Source: Marinobacter salarius
GTDB lineage: Bacteria > Pseudomonadota > Gammaproteobacteria > Pseudomonadales > Oleiphilaceae
Length of the DNA: 64,000 nt
Direction: 5' to 3'
Assembly (NCBI RefSeq): GCF_032922745.1
Contig: NZ_CP136693.1
Coordinates: 1,178,001 to 1,242,000 of the forward strand
Part shown: piece by piece, positions 63,666-64,000 of the stretch
Position numbering within the stretch: position 1 is the stretch's first letter
Layout: the number at the start of each line of letters is the position of its first letter
Translations under genes and position numbers: made by a program
The notes under the pieces: model-generated
Told to the model about the DNA's origin: nothing
What the model saw: only the letters and a program-made list of their open reading frames with translations
The model's database searches: none

Positions 63666-64000
63666 ATGACAATTCTTACAAGTACATCTCAAGTTTCTTC
63701 ACAGGCTTCAATCGAGACTGCGCTTGACCGACACAGAGAGCTCAACAACAGATCTGCTGCTCATGAAGAGCTTAGTGCTCGAATTCGTGAATCTGGCGTC
63801 GAATTCATCTACTACCAGGTTGTCACTCTGTCTGGAAGAGTGGCGGCCAAAGTGGTGCCGGCCAAACATTTACTCCGCAATCTAGACAAAGGCATTCAAT
63901 TCCACCGAACTGCCATTTCTGATCTGCAGTGTAATCGTGCCGGTGAGCTCTTGGGTGGCGGTGCGCAAGCTGCTGAGTTTACGGGCATGCCGGATGCAGA
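63666..64000 (+). CDS. Glutamine synthetase-like protein (partial, cut by window edge)
   Basis: An open frame of 111 residues starts at ATG 63666, with AGGAGC a few bases upstream, and runs off the right edge. It has the beta-grasp look of the glutamine synthetase N-terminal domain: GVEFIYYQVVTLSGRVAAKV (about residues 44-63) followed by VPAKHLLRNL and IQFHRTAISD. The catalytic domain is not in the window. Within this operon a gamma-glutamyl-amine synthetase role is more likely than ammonia assimilation, but that is inference. Confidence 0.72.
   Translation, partial: MTILTSTSQVSSQASIETALDRHRELNNRSAAHEELSARIRESGVEFIYYQVVTLSGRVAAKVVPAKHLLRNLDKGIQFHRTAISDLQCNRAGELLGGGAQAAEFTGMPDA

Noticed and set aside
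1..64000. CRISPR array, tRNA or rRNA genes, prophage
   Set aside because: No regular repeat-spacer pattern, no cloverleaf or rRNA-like conserved stretch, and no phage structural or integrase gene was seen by eye. A covariance-model scan could still find a small RNA.

Overview
The window looks like a chromosome segment of a marine gammaproteobacterium, most likely Marinobacter or a close relative. This is inferred from gene content (a proteobacterial dedicated sortase system, AcnA, PpnN, ThiI, TmcA, UvrD, a DcaP-like porin), not from a database match. Positions 1-51,900 read as an ordinary GC-rich core with tight operons and mostly intact genes. From about 51,900 to the right edge the sequence is visibly AT-richer, carries broken insertion sequences, and ends in a catabolic-looking operon. 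That part is accessory.

Core, left to right: a DUF3422 membrane protein runs off the left edge. Next is a complete sortase module (histidine kinase and response regulator on the minus strand, divergent VIT/VWA substrate and class GN-type sortase on the plus strand). It is followed by a PlsC-like acyltransferase behind a near-perfect palindrome, small membrane proteins, an OmpA-domain protein with no signal peptide, a rhomboid protease, a zinc-finger/repeat membrane protein, an ABC exporter and aconitase. A signalling island fills 17.3-26.4 kb: three tandem minus-strand histidine kinases, two of them broken by single-base frameshifts, face a divergent Hpt-REC-GGDEF / REC-HDOD / REC operon. Housekeeping genes follow to 51.9 kb: LysO, HD-GYP, TatD, D-amino acid dehydrogenase, OmpA with type 3 repeats, a UvrD-like helicase, TmcA, hydroxyisobutyryl-CoA hydrolase, cytochrome c, PpnN, ThiI, a deacetylase-family enzyme, GabD, a PBP-like protein with a porin, and UvrD.

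Accessory end: a Fic protein, an IS1182-type transposase remnant, a GntR/FCD regulator overlapping a soluble Cache-domain gene, an IS3-type element split by an IS110-type element, an MFS transporter, then a tight operon of cytochrome P450, adrenodoxin-reductase-like flavoprotein, flavodoxin, class I glutamine amidotransferase and a glutamine synthetase-like protein cut by the right edge.

This last operon is the most interesting part. It combines a three-component P450 electron chain with a gamma-glutamyl ligase/hydrolase pair, next to a transporter and a regulator-sensor pair. By analogy with xplAB-type nitramine clusters, cyclic-amine P450 clusters and gamma-glutamylation routes for amines and anilines, it probably imports and oxidises a nitrogen-containing compound and handles it as a gamma-glutamyl conjugate. 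The substrate cannot be read from the sequence. Two short palindromes, before the transporter and before the P450, are candidate operators.
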